Assembly (NCBI RefSeq): GCF_964275005.1
Contig: NC_092694.1
Coordinates: forward strand, 34,918,967-34,982,966
From: Diadema setosum
Lineage: Eukaryota; Echinodermata; Echinoidea; Diadematoida; Diadematidae
Length of the DNA stretch: 64,000 nt
Reading direction: 5' to 3'
A program made the translations under genes and the position numbers. Shown piece after piece: positions 1 to 11,600 of this stretch (its first letter is position 1; every line of letters starts with the position of its first letter). Below the pieces are notes generated by a model. The model worked only from the letters and a program-made list of their open reading frames with translations, was not told the DNA's origin and did no database searches.

Positions 1-1687
1 GCAAACTGATAATTGCAATTTTAGCCTGTAGGTGCTAACATAGCAAAGTTAGGTAATAGGTGTTCAACCAATCTCAAGAGATTTGTCTAACGTTACGTAG
101 GGTATGCACATCGCATGCACTGCACAGCCACAGCACTGATGACAGGAATTACGCGCGGCGGCTCCATACACCGCACCGGGATGTAAACGTTTACAGCAGC
201 CACCACTCAATCGGCACCCGGATCAGCCGGGTAGACAATTCTTGCCTCTCCGCTCTTAACGACAAATGCCCGTGAACTATCGCGCGATGTGACTGCTGTA
301 ATCAAGGGAAAATAAATTCAAGCAAGTAATATACTGACCCCTTTTCCAAGACGCTTCTTGATTTCATATTTTGCGAGGACATGCTCTTCTACTTCAGACG
401 TCATTGTATTGTCAGTTCAAGATGAAATATATCAAGAATTAGGGATTCATTTCCAGGTCGAAGTCGGCAATCAATTTGTAAATAGCTATTGCCGCATCAC
501 TTATGAGGAACTACATTCCTTGAATTTCAATTTTTATGTTCTAACAGCAGAAAATCACATATAAAGAGAAATATATATGACAAATCAGTGCACATAATCT
601 TGAAAAGGGCTGGAATGTTTTCATCTTTAAAATATAGAAACAATTATGAAAGAAACAAAGTGCGCATTGATATTTGCATGTTAATCGGTTTCCGGGCGCA
701 CAAGCCTTGTGGGATACCAAGGGAGCACACTTTCCGATGACGTCAAAAAATTGTTTAACCCCAATGCCTAGGCAACGCTCCTTGCCCGATCAAAACGTTG
801 TTCAATCATGCTGGCGCTGTATACGCCGACTCGAGTGAATTCGCGAAAATGGGCAATTTTATGAATCAGCACACATTGTATTACTATAGCAAACACGTCT
901 ACGACAAACAACAGATCTAAAGACTCCGGACAGTATCACAATGACGTTATGATTTTCATCGTGTCAGCATTATTCACGACATCTGAGTTGGACATTCAAA
1001 GTGTCCTAAAACCAACTGGCGCTTGTTTAGCCCTAATTATTATTTTTTTTTTCTGTTGCATAAGCTTGAATCTCATGATGTGCATTTAATAAAATCAACT
1101 TTGATTTATGGTAATTTTGAAATAGCTAGATATGAACAGAAAGCTTTAACAGGTCTAAATAAAGAGTTTAAATGCAATACAGGTAAACGTCACCCATCAG
1201 AGAGAAAAAAAAGTATTCAGTGACTTTAATATACGCGCAGGCCCTTCTGCACTCCTACACACACACAAAAAAAAATGCTTTTGAAGATTATAAAAAATTA
1301 TCATTTTTATCTATATTACTTATTTGTTTTCAGCAGAGTCATCTTTTGTTTATACAAAATGGATATACCCCTCATCGGTTTTTGCATTTAAACTCTTCAG
1401 ATTTAATTTTACTTATATACCGACTGTTTAGGGATTTTTATGATCTTCTGTCAGACATGTTCTTTTCTCTTCTTTTCTTCTTCCTCTCCTCCTTCTCCTT
1501 TTTTCTTCTTCTTCTTTTTTAACTGCTACATGTATTTTTCTCTGAACCTTCACAGTGATCTACGATAGCGCCAAAGAATGGCTACAATCGACTAATGTAA
1601 AATTAGAGGAGTGATCGTGTTGCATCCGAAGCAACAGCTGAATTGAATTTGTAGGCTCATCAATAGCAATAGATAGTTTGAATACTG

Positions 1688-1740
<53 letters not shown>

Positions 1741-2600
1741 AACAAACAACAAACAAACAAAAAACAGCAGAGGAACGCCGCCCATATAAGTCTCAGGGTT
1801 TTTTTTTTCACGTTATCATTAAAAAAAATAGAAAAAATAAATCTTTTTAATAATGCTATGGATGCTAACTGCACTCATTTCATTACAAACAATGTAGTAT
1901 ATTAGATGCCGTTCAACTTATATGTTTGTATCATTTTTGTTTTAAATCTTAATCCCGACGTCCAGCTCAAGATTCAAAATGTGGTGAATGGATTATCAAC
2001 TTTTGTGTTTAAACTCTCCATATCAGATCTTATAGGTGATAAGAAGAAGAAAGAGAGAGAGAGAGCTATCAGTCCGTTATCATAATCACCAATGCGGTCT
2101 TATTTCACCCAGCGGTCAGTCAACCTGACAGTATAATTATTTTTCCTCTTCGGATAGCAACTAAAGTGAGTAAAAAGTATCTTCCCCAACACTGATTTGT
2201 AAGAAACTGGCAGAAATCATTACTACCCCTAACTGTCAATATGGAAAATAGACAAAGACCCACAACAGGTCGGGGATCGGGCAAAGGCAACGGCTAGCGA
2301 TTGACTTCGGTGCGGTGCGGTTTAACACGGAAGGGCGCCATCATTTTGTTTTCCTGCATGCAGCTGGCCAACCAAGGGCTGGCGGTAATGACATGCAAAG
2401 AGTAGCTATAATTATATGATTCTATCAGAGGGTTTTGGCTTTCCATCATTAAACAACATTACGTCAACTGATCCGTCAAAATACTGAGGCCACAACATAA
2501 TCATGTGATGTTGAAGATATCATGAATCAACACAAGTCAATATAATCATTATAATATTGTCATCTAGCCTTATATCCTCATGATCAGTTCCCGCTTCAAC
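1..2600. other. Intergenic, no gene recognised
   Basis: No ORF here resembles a known protein or shows coding-like codon use. At 661-850 there is an octamer (ATTTGCAT, about 671-678), a full CRE palindrome (TGACGTCA, 738-745) and a CCTAGGCAACG stretch similar to an RFX half-site, which together could be a promoter or enhancer of a gene to the left; this is inference. A CpG-containing patch lies at 2,260-2,345. 1,440-1,520 is pyrimidine-rich. Confidence 0.4.
1689..1738. repeat. (CA)n microsatellite
   Basis: About 24 CA units followed by AAAC repeats. ORFs on both strands here are read-through of the repeat. Confidence 0.95.
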
Positions 2601-2604
2601 AGCG

Positions 2605-3115
2605 TGTGCTGTTCGTTATTCCGAAGGTTCGTTAATCCGAAACACACAAATTCCCTATACCTAGAGGTTCGTTAATCCGAAAATGAAAAATGGCTCGTTA
2701 ATCTGAACTTTGTGGCGTTATTCCGAAGGTTCGTTAATCCGAAAATGAAATAGGGTTCGCTATGTAATTCCCAAGGCTCTTTTATCCGAAAATATAGGGT
2801 TCGTTATTCCCAAGGTTCGTTAATCCGAAAATGAAATAGGGTTCGTTGTTCCGAAGGTTCGTTGATCCGAAATGAAATAGGGTCCGTAACAAACCTTCGG
2901 AATAACGAGCTTTGTGTCATATTTGGATTAATGAACCTTCGGAATAACGAACCATAATTATTTCGTTTTCGGATTAATGATCCTTCGGAATAACAAACCT
3001 TATCACATTTTCGGATTAACGAACTATCGGAATAACGAATCTTCGGGATAACGAATAACGAACTTTCGGACTATAAAGAACATTCGGAATAACGAACCTT
3101 CGGAATAACAAACTG
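2605..3115. repeat. Palindromic TTCGTTAATCCGAA repeat block
   Basis: Dozens of short units of the type TTCGTTATTCCGAAGG and TTCGTTAATCCGAAAATG occur on the plus strand up to about 2,880, then as the reverse complement (CCTTCGGAATAACGAAC) to 3,115, so the block is one large imperfect palindrome. Related blocks lie at 51,097-51,262 and 51,436-51,609. The unit reads well on either strand, suggesting a foldback element or a satellite spread by transposition. Confidence 0.85.
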
Positions 3116-3730
3116 TAACCTTCAACAGCATAGCTATAAAGATGCCACATGTTCCAAACGTGATGCGATCTTGGGATAAAGAACATCACATGAAGTGGTT
3201 GGATTCCTCATTGTTATAAGTCCAGTGTCAGAAATGATAAATGAGTTTACATCTTATGTCATTGAAATTGAACCGCTGCTGGAATACCAGTGGGACATTA
3301 ATTCATTCATAAATTAACTTTTATAGCGGCCGGCTTTATTTTCATATGGGAAACTAAAAGTGAATAACGGTTTCGGGGTGCGAGTGATAGTTACGGACAT
3401 ATATTATATCAGCCTTAAAGTAAATTCCTCTGAAGGAACACTAGGGCCTACACTCTGAACACTAATACAGCTGTACTATACTGTGATGTCTACATCTAGC
3501 TGCGTGACAAAAAATGAAACAAAATTATATTTTTCCCGTTTTCAGCATTACAGAACTCAAATAATGCATAATGCACTAAGGTTGTACGAGAACAAAATAT
3601 TGATATTGATAACTTTATTGTTTGTAATATTCTCATTTTTCTCACCTGATCTTGGCAGATAGCCATTTGCACAACATTACCGACTTACTTCTGCATAACA
3701 CTTAAACAAGTTCCCCCTCATATCAGACAT

Positions 3731-4572
3731 GTAGATTGAGTGAATGCAGCAATATTAGTAGAACTCACCAGTGACAGGGGCCGCGGAACGTTTTTCAGTG
3801 TGGGGGGGGGGGGGGGGGGCTGCGGGACCGGGGGGAGGGTGGCAAGGTCAAGACCACCGAATCTAAGGGCGGAATCTTTGGAAATTGAAATTCATAAGTG
3901 TTGTGATTTTTTTCGATTTTTTTTTCGATTTTTTTTTTTTGGACGAACCAAAAGTGTGTGTGTGTGTGTGTATGTGTGTGTGTGTGTGTGTGGGGGGGGG
4001 GGGGCTGCAGCCCCCCAGCCCCCCCCCCCCCCCCCGCTTCCGCGGCTCCTGAGTGAGAGTTTGAGGAAAATCGGACAATCCGCTCAAAAGTTATACATTT
4101 TTGCAGTTTCTGCTCAGTCACGGGCTGGATGAAAAGACTACTATAGCTTATTGTGATGTCACATGTGTACAACGATAATAAAGAAAGAATAATAAAGAAA
4201 ATTCAACATATTTCCGTTTTTCTCGCATAACAAAAGAACACTCGACTTCATTCTTTCAGAAGGCAGGGGGAATAATGTTACCCTTAACATACGTCAGTAA
4301 TAAGTCAAAGAAATGTGCACTTTAGTCAAAAAGTAAAGTTTTGTGAAATTCTCTCTTTATTTTCCTTATATCGTCGTACGCATGTGACATCATTCACTGC
4401 AGTAGTCTTCTAATTTAGAAGTGACTGCGTAGATAATTAAAAAAAAATCATAACTTTTGAATGGATTGTCCAATTTTCCTAAAACTTTCACTGATGTTGT
4501 GTTCTACTTAACTGGTGCTGCATTCTCTATTAAAATCCTTATGTATATAGAGAAGGTGGACTTGTCCTTTAA
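3731..4572. mobile_element. Foldback MITE family 1, copy interrupted by another MITE
   Basis: The arms match the family 1 copies at 9,345-9,911 and 42,787-43,346: GCAATATTAGTAGAAC near the left, TTGAGGAAAATCGGACAAT after the insert, and the reverse complement at 4,450-4,500, ending GGACTTGTCCTTTAA. A second element (3,775-4,051) splits the left arm. Non-coding. Confidence 0.85.
3775..4051. mobile_element. hAT-like MITE nested in the family 1 foldback
   Basis: Terminal inverted repeats CAGGGGCCGCGG on the left and CCGCGGCTCCTG on the right, both flanked by AGTGA, which also marks the insertion point when compared with the uninterrupted family 1 copies (CAGTGAAAG). The inside is G-run, (GT)n, G-run and C-run. 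CAGGGG-type ends suggest the hAT superfamily, but the visible target duplication is only 5 bp, so that is uncertain. Confidence 0.7.
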
Positions 4573-4594
4573 GGTTCATAGAGGATGCTCCTCT

Positions 4595-4631
4595 CACCCC
4601 GGCCCCCCCCCCCCAAAAAAAAGATTTTTTG

Positions 4632-4662
<31 letters not shown>

Positions 4663-4950
4663 TTTTCTTTTTTTTCTGGCAAAGTGGATTAGTGTCATGC
4701 AGAGTATACTGAGTAGATGGCCAGATTATACCAACATAATTATCACAGGCTTTCTACATTTCTGTATAGGTGCCGACATAAAGGCATTTCATCTTATTAT
4801 TATTATTATTATTATTATTTTATTTTTCATTTTTTATTTTATTCTTATTTTATTTTTTATCATTTATTTATTATTATTATTGTTATTATTATTATTATTA
4901 TTATCATTATTATTATTATTTTTTTTTTTTTTTTTGGGGGGGGGGGTTCT
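4595..4950. repeat. Low-complexity C, TTTTG, ATT, T and G runs
   Basis: C-run, (TTTTG)n, then (ATT)n from about 4,796, a T-run and a G-run. The 172- and 81-codon ORFs across it are artefacts of the (ATT)n tract. Confidence 0.9.
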
Positions 4951-5236
4951 TTTTCATGCTGATTCCTGCGAGTAAACAATATGTTATTCTTTGAATTAAA
5001 TGATAATGCATCCCTATATAATATGTTACTATTAAACTTGGTCCACGGACATTATTTATGACTATTATTTACGACAGGACAGATGAGATGACTGAGTTAA
5101 GGAGATACACTGTAGATAAAAAATAGATAAATGGGTAGATAAGTAGATTGAGTGACAGATTGTGAAGGTAAGTGCTGTGATGTGAACCGAGATGAACGTA
5201 AATTATATAGTGAGAGCATAAAAACAATTTGGACTT

Positions 5237-5528
5237 CAGGGGCGGCTACAGGAATTCTGTAAAGAGGTGGCGTCTTTACAAAATTAAAGGGGGGCCGCAC
5301 CCCTCCCAGCTCCTCTCCATTTTGTCTTTTTATTTCTTTTGTTTAAAAAAAAATAATAAGGGGGGGGGGGGGCGCCCGGTGCGCTCTCCCCTGAATCCGC
5401 CACCGAGTACCATCGGCATTGTCCATCATGTTGGTCAGGTGGACATCCAACATTCTGCCGCTATCTACACGTGTAAAAACATCACTGCCACAACGCTCTG
5501 CGTCATTCCTCCCTGGCTCCGCCACTGG
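5237..5528. mobile_element. hAT-like MITE cluster, CAGNGGCGGATCCAGG ends
   Basis: Left end CAGGGGCGGCTACAGG at 5,237; inverted ends at about 5,405 (CCTGAATCCGCCACCG) and 5,528 (CCTGGCTCCGCCACTG), so either one element with an internal end or two overlapping insertions. Relatives lie at 24,210-24,356 and 59,595-59,640. Contains a G-run. Non-coding. Confidence 0.7.
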
Positions 5529-5654
5529 ACTTGTTCCCAATAATGATGATATCTCCAACTAACATAACTCTTCTCAATCACCTATCAATAACACCATTGT
5601 CATAATTGCCCAGAGTTGTGATCTAGGTAATTGGTTTGTTGGCAATTACACGGA

Positions 5655-5740
5655 AGCAGAGAGGGAGGGAGAGAGCAAGATGGAAAGGGAGAGAGAACAA
5701 GAGAGAGAGGACAAAGAGAGACAGTGAGTGAGGGGCGGGG
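5655..5740. repeat. GA-rich low-complexity tract
   Basis: Purine-only GAGAGGGAGGGAGAGAG-type sequence. Confidence 0.8.
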
Positions 5741-5810
5741 CAGGGAAGGACGAAGAGAAGATACAGTCAACCTTGCTTACGTCGACCTCGCATAAGTCGA
5801 ATGATCGCCT

Positions 5811-6416
5811 TAGACCCCGTTTACAGTGCGAGGCTCGGCCGCGGCCGAGCCGCGGCCGAGCCCAGCCCCGCTTCAGTGTAAACGCGCAAAAGGCCAAATG
5901 CGAGGCCAAAATTGGCCTCGCATTTGGCCTCGCTCTGGAGGTGGTCTCGGCCGCGGCCGAGCCGCGGCCGAGCCCGGCCTCTTCTTGGTGTAAACGCAAA
6001 CTGGGCCAAATGCGCGGCCAATTGCGCGGCCAATTTTAGTCTGACTTCCAAACCCTCTGCCTGTATCTTTCGCTATTCAGGATATTAACCCCCTCAACGT
6101 CGAAAACTAGTATAGTTTAAGGTGGTTTTGTCCTGCAAAGGATTTTTTTCCTTCGGCAAAGGCCTTTGCCCGAACGGCGACTTCGTCGCCACGGAATTCA
6201 TTTGGCAAAGGGTCTGAAAACCAGACAATACCAAATTGCGTTTGTTTACAAGCAGAGCGCCACTACGACAAAATGTTGAAAGGTTTGAATCAAAAGCGCG
6301 GCCGAGCCCAGCAGTGTAAACGGACAAAATTGCGAGGCTCGGCCGCGCAATTGAGGTCGGGCTCGGCCGCGGCCGAGCCGCGGCCGAGCCCGGCCCCGCA
6401 CTGTAAACGGGGTCTA
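5811..6416. mobile_element. 606-bp MITE with TAGACCCCGTTTACA ends and GC-rich internal palindromes
   Basis: Ends TAGACCCCGTTTACAGTGCG and its near-exact inverse at 6,398-6,416, with TA at both borders. Each arm carries copies of a GC-rich palindrome (GGCTCGGCCGCGGCCGAGCC) and short GTGTAAACG relics, so the element is repeatedly self-complementary. It appears to sit inside an older Tigger/pogo-like MITE whose left end CAGTCAACCTTGCTTACGTC is at 5,764 and whose sequence resumes with AAGTCAAAGG after 6,416. The 103- to 131-codon ORFs here come from the GC palindromes. Confidence 0.85.
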
Positions 6417-8537
6417 AGTCAAAGGTCTTTGCAAGTCCTCTTCTCTATAATAATATGCATGTACATGTATAAATACAAGTACAACGAGTGTATGCTATTG
6501 ATTTTGTTTCTCCAAGTCGAAGCTATTTCTTTCTTCTTTACGTGTTGGACTTTTGCTTGTCTTCCTCCGAGTCAATGGAGTATATTCTCCCTCTCTCCCT
6601 CTCTATTTCTCTCCCTCTCTCTCTCTCTAAAGATAAATATTCTAACATATACATGTACATGTATCTAAATAATTTTCTGTGTTTTCTTTCCAACAGATGC
6701 AATATCAAGTAAAGTGTATTAAAGTGCGGATATGGTTTTTGCATTCAACTCTTCCAATAAACATGTTATGATTATAAAGAAACTAAATACAAAAACAGAT
6801 AAATGTCATTTTCCAAACGTTTTAAGGGCATCATCAAACAGAGAAAAATATGTTGATAGAAATGGATATGTCTGTTTCTGCATCTGAACTCCTCCTGTCT
6901 GTATGTGTGTGTGTGTGTGTGTGATATTTATACAGTACATGTAGCATATCTTTTTTGCTAATCAGCATTTGGTTTGGGTCAAAATGCAGCTTTTAGCTGA
7001 GAAACCACAACTGCCTCAACATGGAACAGGTAGGCTACATGTATTATCAAAGAGATGCAAACAAATAATGCTCTAGCTTCTTCCATGCCCCCTCCCCCCT
7101 CCAGCCCCCCCCCCCCCCACACACACACATACGCACACACACACACAAACACAAACTTTTACATGTACATGTACTTTCCTCATAATGTAAATGTGAAACA
7201 CAAGCATCAAGGGGAAAAACACATTCAAATAAAAAGTTCCTGTTCTAGGGAACACAAGCCTTCAATGTCAAAAGGTGTATCTGTAAGGTATCCTTTTTAT
7301 TTCTTTTTTCTCCCTCCAGCATGTGGCCATCCTAATGCAGTCAGCATGATCAATCTATATATGATCTTCTACCATGATTTCCAAAGTTGAATTCTGGCTT
7401 GAATGTCACATATCATTGTCACCATTATAATAGTACAGGTAACCCACATTTGCTTCAAATAATTGGTACATGAAACCAATCAAAATTAAATAAAACATGT
7501 TGAAAGATAGCAAACCTGATGAGGGTCTCTATCTCTTGGTTTGCGCAGCATGACAGAAATAATATTTTCCAGGGTTCTTGTCTTTTCTTCATATTTTTAA
7601 TCAAAATATTTCATTTTTCTTAAGGACAACAATGAAAAAGGATGAAAACATCACACTCTTAAAAAAAGCCAAACAATACCAATGCTTTCCCTGTAATTTT
7701 CAAGGAAGGCATATCATACCAGCATGCATTATACCCCAAGATACTGGCCATTTATTTACTCTTTTCTCTTTTTTCTTTGACTTCCAGTAAGTTGAATTTC
7801 CGTGAGGTGGACTACAGGTGAATGTGTGGTTTATAAATAAGAACAAGTACTTGGGCAGAATGCTTCAAGATTAAATCTTGTGAACATTATTTGCCATTTC
7901 TTTTGAATTTGTCAATACATTGTATCACAGAGAGTTCATTTCCGCTCAAACAGTATCAAAGCAAACTCATCACCCACGTGATATAAAATGTCTTCTTCTT
8001 CTTCTTCTAAAGTATGGCACAATGTACCTGACTGATACTGTTTGCTGACTATTGCTAGTCACCTGGGGCGAACCGCAAGGATTCGATCCAGTGCTTGATA
8101 CTCAATATCATTCATAAGAGCCTCACATGCCCAGTGTGTGAATACTGTCCCACCCCCGTTAATCCCCCCCCCCCAAAAAAAAAAACAAAAACAAAACAAA
8201 ACAAAAAAAAAAGAAACAAAAACAAAAACAAAAATAATAAAAATAATAATTGGAGAAGGCAAGTAACAAAAATCCATACACACACAAAAAAAAAAAATGC
8301 ATCTAAAAGTCAGTGGTAAATTATAAACTTGTCATAGATTAAAAAACAACCTTCAATTAATTTTTACTTTCCTTCTGCACAATTTAGAGTATTTTGCTGC
8401 AAGCACCTACAATTGTATCTCCTTACTGCTTCTAACAAAACTGAAGATTCGAGGTCATGTGAAAGCTAATAATAATGCATGTTCTCTCTGTAAATTTCCC
8501 AGACTTGAAGACTTTTCAGCAGACCACACAGAAAGCA
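6417..8537. other. Intergenic, low-complexity patches only
   Basis: Contains CT, GT, CA, C-run and A-rich tracts (6,590-6,630; 6,905-6,923; 7,098-7,147; 8,163-8,235; 8,280-8,298) and several TACATGTAC motifs. No coding signal recognised. Confidence 0.6.
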
Positions 8538-8543
8538 TTTATT
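8538..8543 (-). terminator. MRPL15: Polyadenylation signal of MRPL15
   Basis: AATAAA on the minus strand, 85 bases past the MRPL15 stop codon; the most likely 3' end signal of this gene. Confidence 0.7.
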
Positions 8544-8627
8544 TTCTTTTCAGTTCAATAAGTCCATTTGCAGAGTATCACCACTGTCCGTATGATAGTG
8601 ACACTGCAAAATATAACTGGGATATGA

Positions 8628-11600
8628 CTATGACTTGTAATATTCCTGCAGGTCTTCATCTGCTGGCTTTAAAACTGTCCTGTCTGCCAGGTTGACCACC
8701 CAGCCCGGCTGGAGTCCAAAATACACCTGCCGCGGATCCTTCCTCATTCTAAGCATCTCCCTCCGCGGGTCACTCGTGAGGTCGGGAAGGACGTAACCGT
8801 GCTTCCGCGTGAGATCCAGCCGGGCTTTGCGGACCTTGTCGGGGTCGGCAAGGTAGCCGCGGTTCGCTGGATCGGTGTAGAAGTTGACGAGGTCCTTGGG
8901 TGGCAGAGCACGTCGAGGGATGGGCTTCCCCTGCAGGAAGAACTGTAAGGGATACGCCAGGGCATCCAAACTGACAGGATCGTAAAAGCCGGTTGTCACA
9001 ACACCACCACATCGCTCAATTGCTGTGATGGCCAGTTCTGACGTGTGCTGTACCTCGATGTTGATTTGGGCTTCAAAGTTATCTAGTCCCTACAAGGAAG
9101 AGAATAAAAATCAACCGACACTTTGTTGATAAATGCCTTGAAAGTTCAACTTTTCTTAGTATTGTAAATCAGACACAATTCAGTCGTCGGGCTGAAAAGT
9201 TTGATAAGTAAAAACATTCCAAATTAAGTGTTCTAATTATGACAAACCCTCACTAAAACATACATGTATGCCCATGGTTGATAAATATATACATTCTACA
9301 TGTGAGGATTTGAAACTGTCAGGACACATTAAACATACATGTACTTAAAGGACAAGTTCACCTTCATTAACATAAGGATTGAGAGAATGTAGCAATATTA
9401 GTAGGACACATCATTGAAAGTTTGAGGAAAATCGGACAATCCGTTCAAAAGTTATGAATTTTTGAAGTTTTTGTGCAGTCACCGCTGGATGAGAAGACTA
9501 CTGCAGTGTATGATGTCACATGCGTACAACAATATAAGGAAAATATAAAGAGAATTTCACAAAATTTCATCTTTTGAAAAAAGTACACTTTCTCTTGACT
9601 CGTTACTGACATATGTTATGGGTAATATTATTCCCATTGCCTTTAGAAAGAGGCAAGTCAAGTGCTCTTTTATTATGCGAAAAAAGTGAAAATATGTTGA
9701 ATTTTCTTTACATTTTCTTTATACTGTTGTACTCATATGACATCACGAGCCTTAGTAGTCTCCTCATCCAGCGGTTCCAACACAAAAGTTGTAAAAATTC
9801 ATAACTTTTGCATCGATTGTCCAATTTTCCTTAAACTTTCACTGATGTGTTCTACTAATATTGCTGCATTCTCGTAATCCTTATGTTAATGAAGGTGAAC
9901 TTGTCCTTTAAAAAGAAATCAGCTAAATACAGTTACTGGAAAATTCAGGACCGCCAAAGTCACATACGAGCATTGCCTGGTAGATAACTAGGGTTTTTTT
10001 TCCGTATTGGGAAAATATCCTCTCAATTCACAACAAATCTTTTTTTATCCGCACTTTTCCTAGAATGGGGATCACCTGTATACAAGACAGTGCACTCCCG
10101 TTATAACAAACACGGTTATAACAAAATTCTGAATACAGTGAAGTACAGTATAAATTCTGGCCACAACATTATCAGCCCTACCATTTTAATTGTGTATTTG
10201 TTCAGTTATAATAAAATTTTGATAAAACGAAAGAAAACTGCAGGTTCCATGGACTTTGTTATAACAGGAGTTCATTGTATTCTTTCCCCATGCTTCCACT
10301 TCTCAAGGGTGACAAGTTGTTACACAAACCTCATGCAGCAAGTTGATCCCATACTGTCTGTCGATAACTAGGTTTTTTTTTCCATATTGGGAAAATATCC
10401 TCTCAATTCACGACAAATCTTTTTTAATCCGCACTTTTCCTAGAATGGGGATCACCTGTATACAAGACAGTGCACTCCCGTTATAACAAACACGGTTATA
10501 ACAAAATTCTGAATACATTGAAGTATAAAAGGCCACAACATTATCAGCTCTACCATCTTAATTGTTTATTTGTTCGGTTATAACAAAATTTTCATAAAAC
10601 GAAAGAAAACTGCTGGTTCCATGGACTTTGTTATAACAGGAGTTCATTGTATTCTTTCCCCATGCTTCCACTTCTCAAGGGTGACAAGTTGTTACACAAA
10701 CCTCATGCAGCAAGTTGATCCCATAGTGTCTGTCTTTGATGTTGATGTTGATTGCCCCCGAGTTGACCAGGGAGGTGACGTCGATTGGTTGGTCTGGGTC
10801 AACTCGACCGACATCAATCAGGTACTGGAGTTTGGCGAGGGAAAGTGGCATGTACTGCCTCCTCAAGCTGAATGAAGGGAAAATGAATAACATTGAATGC
10901 TGATGAATGCACAAATAGAAATATGAAAACAGCAATGAAAACAATACGTACATTGTACATTATATGGAAGTGTATATATTTCTGTCTTTCTCCTCCCAAA
11001 ATCAGATAGTGTTTAGTGGGTGCCAAGAGCATTTTTAGTGATAGTCACAAAGGGTATAAGGAACACATACTATCTTCTATTACTCTATGTCCTCCCTTGT
11101 AAAACAGTGAGATTCTTTGTAATTTTTTTCTTCAAAAGAAGACATAGAATGTCATCATTCTACTGGCAAAAATGCTGCCTTAGCATCACATAGATTAATA
11201 GGAAGGAAATTAAATCAAAGGGATGGCATAGTTTTGTTTAAGACAGTGATTCAGATTTTAACTTTTTGTGGGATGATTAGAAACCACTTAAAATGTGAAG
11301 TATGAAAGAGCATACGATTCTAAGAAGCATTCAAAGTTTAATTGCTGAAAATCAGTTTTAAAATGGCCGAGATATCCACACACAAAAAAAGTAAAACAAA
11401 GTGTTCCCAATAAGAGATGGGTCCCACCCTTTATTAGGCCTCTTTGTTTTGGGGTATCTCAGCCATTTCACACAAACATTTTTCATCAAATAAAATTTGA
11501 ATTAATCTTTAACAGAATTTTATGCTCTTTCATATTTTAGGTTTCTCATCACCTCACAAAGAAGTTGGAAACCTGCAAAAGCCCAATTGCAACCAAAACT

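Larger units (their letters stand above)
9983..10734. repeat. Tandem duplication (380 + 372 bp) including the end of MRPL15 exon 3
   Basis: Unit 1 is 9,983-10,362 and unit 2 is 10,363-10,734, about 95% alike by eye, with one short deletion in unit 2. Unit 2 holds the real last 33 bases of exon 3 (10,702-10,734) and its splice donor; unit 1 holds a copy of both (10,330-10,362), with one mismatch in the exon part. Each unit also holds one copy of a 185-190 bp MITE, so the duplication came after that insertion. Confidence 0.92.

Noticed and set aside
4457-4975. 172-codon ORF
   Set aside because: Runs through (ATT)n, T and G runs; a low-complexity artefact over a MITE end.
5646-6051. ORFs of 76-117 codons with Arg/Ala/Pro-rich repeats
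   Set aside because: Translation of GC-rich palindromes in the 606-bp MITE and of a GA tract.
10570-10875. 101-codon plus-strand ORF
   Set aside because: Antisense shadow of MRPL15 exon 3 plus the intron duplication.
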